Shown piece after piece: positions 6,213 through 7,146 of a DNA stretch of 7,146 bases; position 1 is the stretch's first letter; each line of letters opens with the position of its first letter. This DNA comes from Patescibacteria group bacterium (lineage in GTDB: Bacteria; Patescibacteriota; Minisyncoccia; Phycocordibacterales; UBA2100): contig WFWK01000082.1 of the NCBI GenBank assembly GCA_015491135.1, positions 1-7,146 on the forward strand, given 5' to 3'. Below the pieces are notes generated by a model that saw only the letters and a list, made by a program, of their open reading frames with translations, was not told the DNA's origin and searched no databases. The position numbers and the translations under genes were made by a program.

Positions 6213-6875
6213 TTATTTTGATTTGGGCCACACATCAGAAGCTTTAGGATATATCTTTGTCAATTCATGATCTTTGCAATCATGTTTTTTAGCCGGGCAG
6301 ACGTATCTGCCATAAAGCACAAAACCGTTGTTTATGTATTTCCAATACTTCTTTGGAATTAACTCTTCAAGACATTTTGCTATTTTGTTAGGGTTTGGAC
6401 TATCACATAAATCAAATTTCAGAGCAAACCTTCTCACGTGAGTGTCAACCGCAATTCCTTCCCAAATATCAAAAAGCTCACCCAACACCACATCGGCCGT
6501 TTTAAAAGATACCCCGGGCAACTCAAGCAAAGCGTTTCTTTCCTTCGGTACTCTGTTTTTGTATTTGTGACAGATTATCTCAGCCGTTTTTAAAATATTT
6601 TTTGCTTTGTTTCTGTAAAATGAGAGTTGGTTTATCATTTTTTCAAACTCACTTTGAGAGAGTTTCGCAAAATCACAAGCTGTTTTATATTTTTTAAAAA
6701 TCTCTTTTGTTACTTCGTTTACTTTTTTATCCGTCGCTTGCGCCGAGAGTATTACCGCCACCAAAAATTGAAATTGAGTTTTGTATTTTAACTCGCTTTT
6801 CGGATTTGGGTACATTCTCTTGAGGGCGCGCGCTATCTTGAGCGCCCTTTCTTTTCTTTCTTTGGTTTTATCCAT
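6213..6875 (-). CDS. nth: Endonuclease III (DNA glycosylase/AP lyase) with a degenerate Fe-S site
   Basis: This base-excision-repair enzyme should remove oxidised pyrimidines and nick abasic sites. From the ATG at 6875 it is 220 residues. The helix-hairpin-helix LPGVSFKTADVVL contains catalytic K125, and AVDTHVRR contains catalytic D144. The N-terminal half shows the typical LVAVILSAQATDKKVN segment. The C-terminal 4Fe-4S loop, normally Cys-x6-Cys-x2-Cys-x5-Cys, reads C193-x6-C200-x2-H203-x5-Y209, so the third and fourth ligands are replaced. The frame continues normally through it. A TTG at 6893 would add six residues, but the ATG is preferred because it overlaps the upstream stop codon by 8 nt, which suggests translational coupling. 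A purine-rich GAAGAAGAG lies upstream. Confidence 0.92.
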   Translation of the reverse strand: MDKTKERKERALKIARALKRMYPNPKSELKYKTQFQFLVAVILSAQATDKKVNEVTKEIFKKYKTACDFAKLSQSEFEKMINQLSFYRNKAKNILKTAEIICHKYKNRVPKERNALLELPGVSFKTADVVLGELFDIWEGIAVDTHVRRFALKFDLCDSPNPNKIAKCLEELIPKKYWKYINNGFVLYGRYVCPAKKHDCKDHELTKIYPKASDVWPKSK

Positions 6876-7146
6876 TTTTGAACTCTTCTTCAACTTGTTT
6901 CGCCACTTGCTTTACTTTCTCCTCTTCTTTCTCAACTCGTTTTTGCTCCTTTGAAATGGCCGAGTCCACCAAATATCTTTTATGATGCACATCCATCAAA
7001 GAAAAAGCCAACATACTTGCAAAAACTATTCCAACAACATTAACCAAAAACATAACAAGCGCTCCGGCGGTAATCTTTACATCAAAATGCGCTATTCCTA
7101 TTCCGACCGTTGCCAAAGGAGGCATCAAAGAGACCGCAACAGCAAC
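6868..7146 (-). CDS. DUF389 family membrane protein, C-terminal part (5' end outside the window)
   Basis: The frame is open to the right edge; the visible 92 residues begin VAVAVSLMPPLATVGIG. This is the conserved DUF389 segment, with its proline pair in a transmembrane helix. A second hydrophobic stretch (LVMFLVNVVGIVFASMLAFS) follows. The protein ends in a charged, probably coiled-coil cytoplasmic tail of Lys/Glu repeats, closing EEEFKNG. Internal TTG (7128) and ATG (7125) codons lie in the middle of the conserved segment and are not credible starts. DUF389 proteins are integral membrane proteins of unknown activity. The gene overlaps endonuclease III by 8 nt and probably shares its transcript. 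No functional link with repair is evident. Confidence 0.85.
   Translation of the reverse strand, partial: VAVAVSLMPPLATVGIGIAHFDVKITAGALVMFLVNVVGIVFASMLAFSLMDVHHKRYLVDSAISKEQKRVEKEEEKVKQVAKQVEEEFKNG

Noticed and set aside
6205..6242. GCTTCT/AGAAGC inverted repeat at the antiporter/endonuclease III junction as a terminator
   Set aside because: Arms are only 6 nt with a 26-nt loop and no proper T-run on the + strand; it lies inside the endonuclease III coding end and is likely chance.
7123..7128. TTG or ATG here as the start of a separate small membrane protein
   Set aside because: The residues upstream (VAVAVSL) continue the conserved DUF389 segment, so these are internal codons of a truncated gene.

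Overview
The window looks like chromosomal DNA from a small-genome, AT-rich bacterium. It probably belongs to the Candidate Phyla Radiation (Patescibacteria), but that placement is an inference. It rests on an RNase J with a basic N-terminal extension, very compact spacing, start regions that mostly lack Shine-Dalgarno sequences, and a DUF389 membrane protein next to a compact endonuclease III. No transposase, phage gene, CRISPR array, tRNA or rRNA was seen. The standard bacterial code fits: every long frame stays open, none contains an internal TGA, and Trp is encoded by TGG.

Left part (1-2141, + strand). A 5'-truncated RNase J gene runs to 1759. Immediately after it lies an extended -10 promoter, then a leader of about 145 nt, then a 57-residue Cys-rich zinc-ribbon-like protein at 1939-2112. 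A perfect 10-bp hairpin terminator (2116-2141) follows and can serve both strands. The leader is the most interesting part of the window. It has the 1:2:3:4 layout of a classical translation-coupled attenuator. A putative leaderless 21-codon ORF with four consecutive aromatic codons (Phe-Tyr-Trp-Tyr) overlaps segment 1. Segment 2 can pair either with 1 or with 3, and the 3:4 hairpin resembles an intrinsic terminator.

Middle (2176-4136). A two-gene minus-strand unit encodes a HAD-superfamily phosphatase and, 9 nt downstream, a 12-TM-type MFS transporter. It is transcribed divergently from a Na+/H+ antiporter gene. The 80-bp gap between them holds two facing promoters whose -35 boxes form the arms of a dyad. 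Both promoters place the transcription start at or within a few bases of the ATG, so both mRNAs are probably leaderless.

Right part (4146-7146). The antiporter is an NhaP-type CPA1 protein with an unusual, roughly 255-residue Lys-rich helical tail. It converges, with a 9-nt gap, on a minus-strand pair: the C-terminal end of a DUF389 membrane protein, then endonuclease III. The two overlap by 8 nt. The endonuclease III keeps its catalytic Lys and Asp but has lost two of the four Fe-S cysteines.

The genes do not form one pathway. They are short independent units for RNA processing, transport and ion homeostasis, and base-excision repair. The coupled themes are the leader-controlled zinc-ribbon gene and the divergent phosphatase/transporter versus antiporter promoters.
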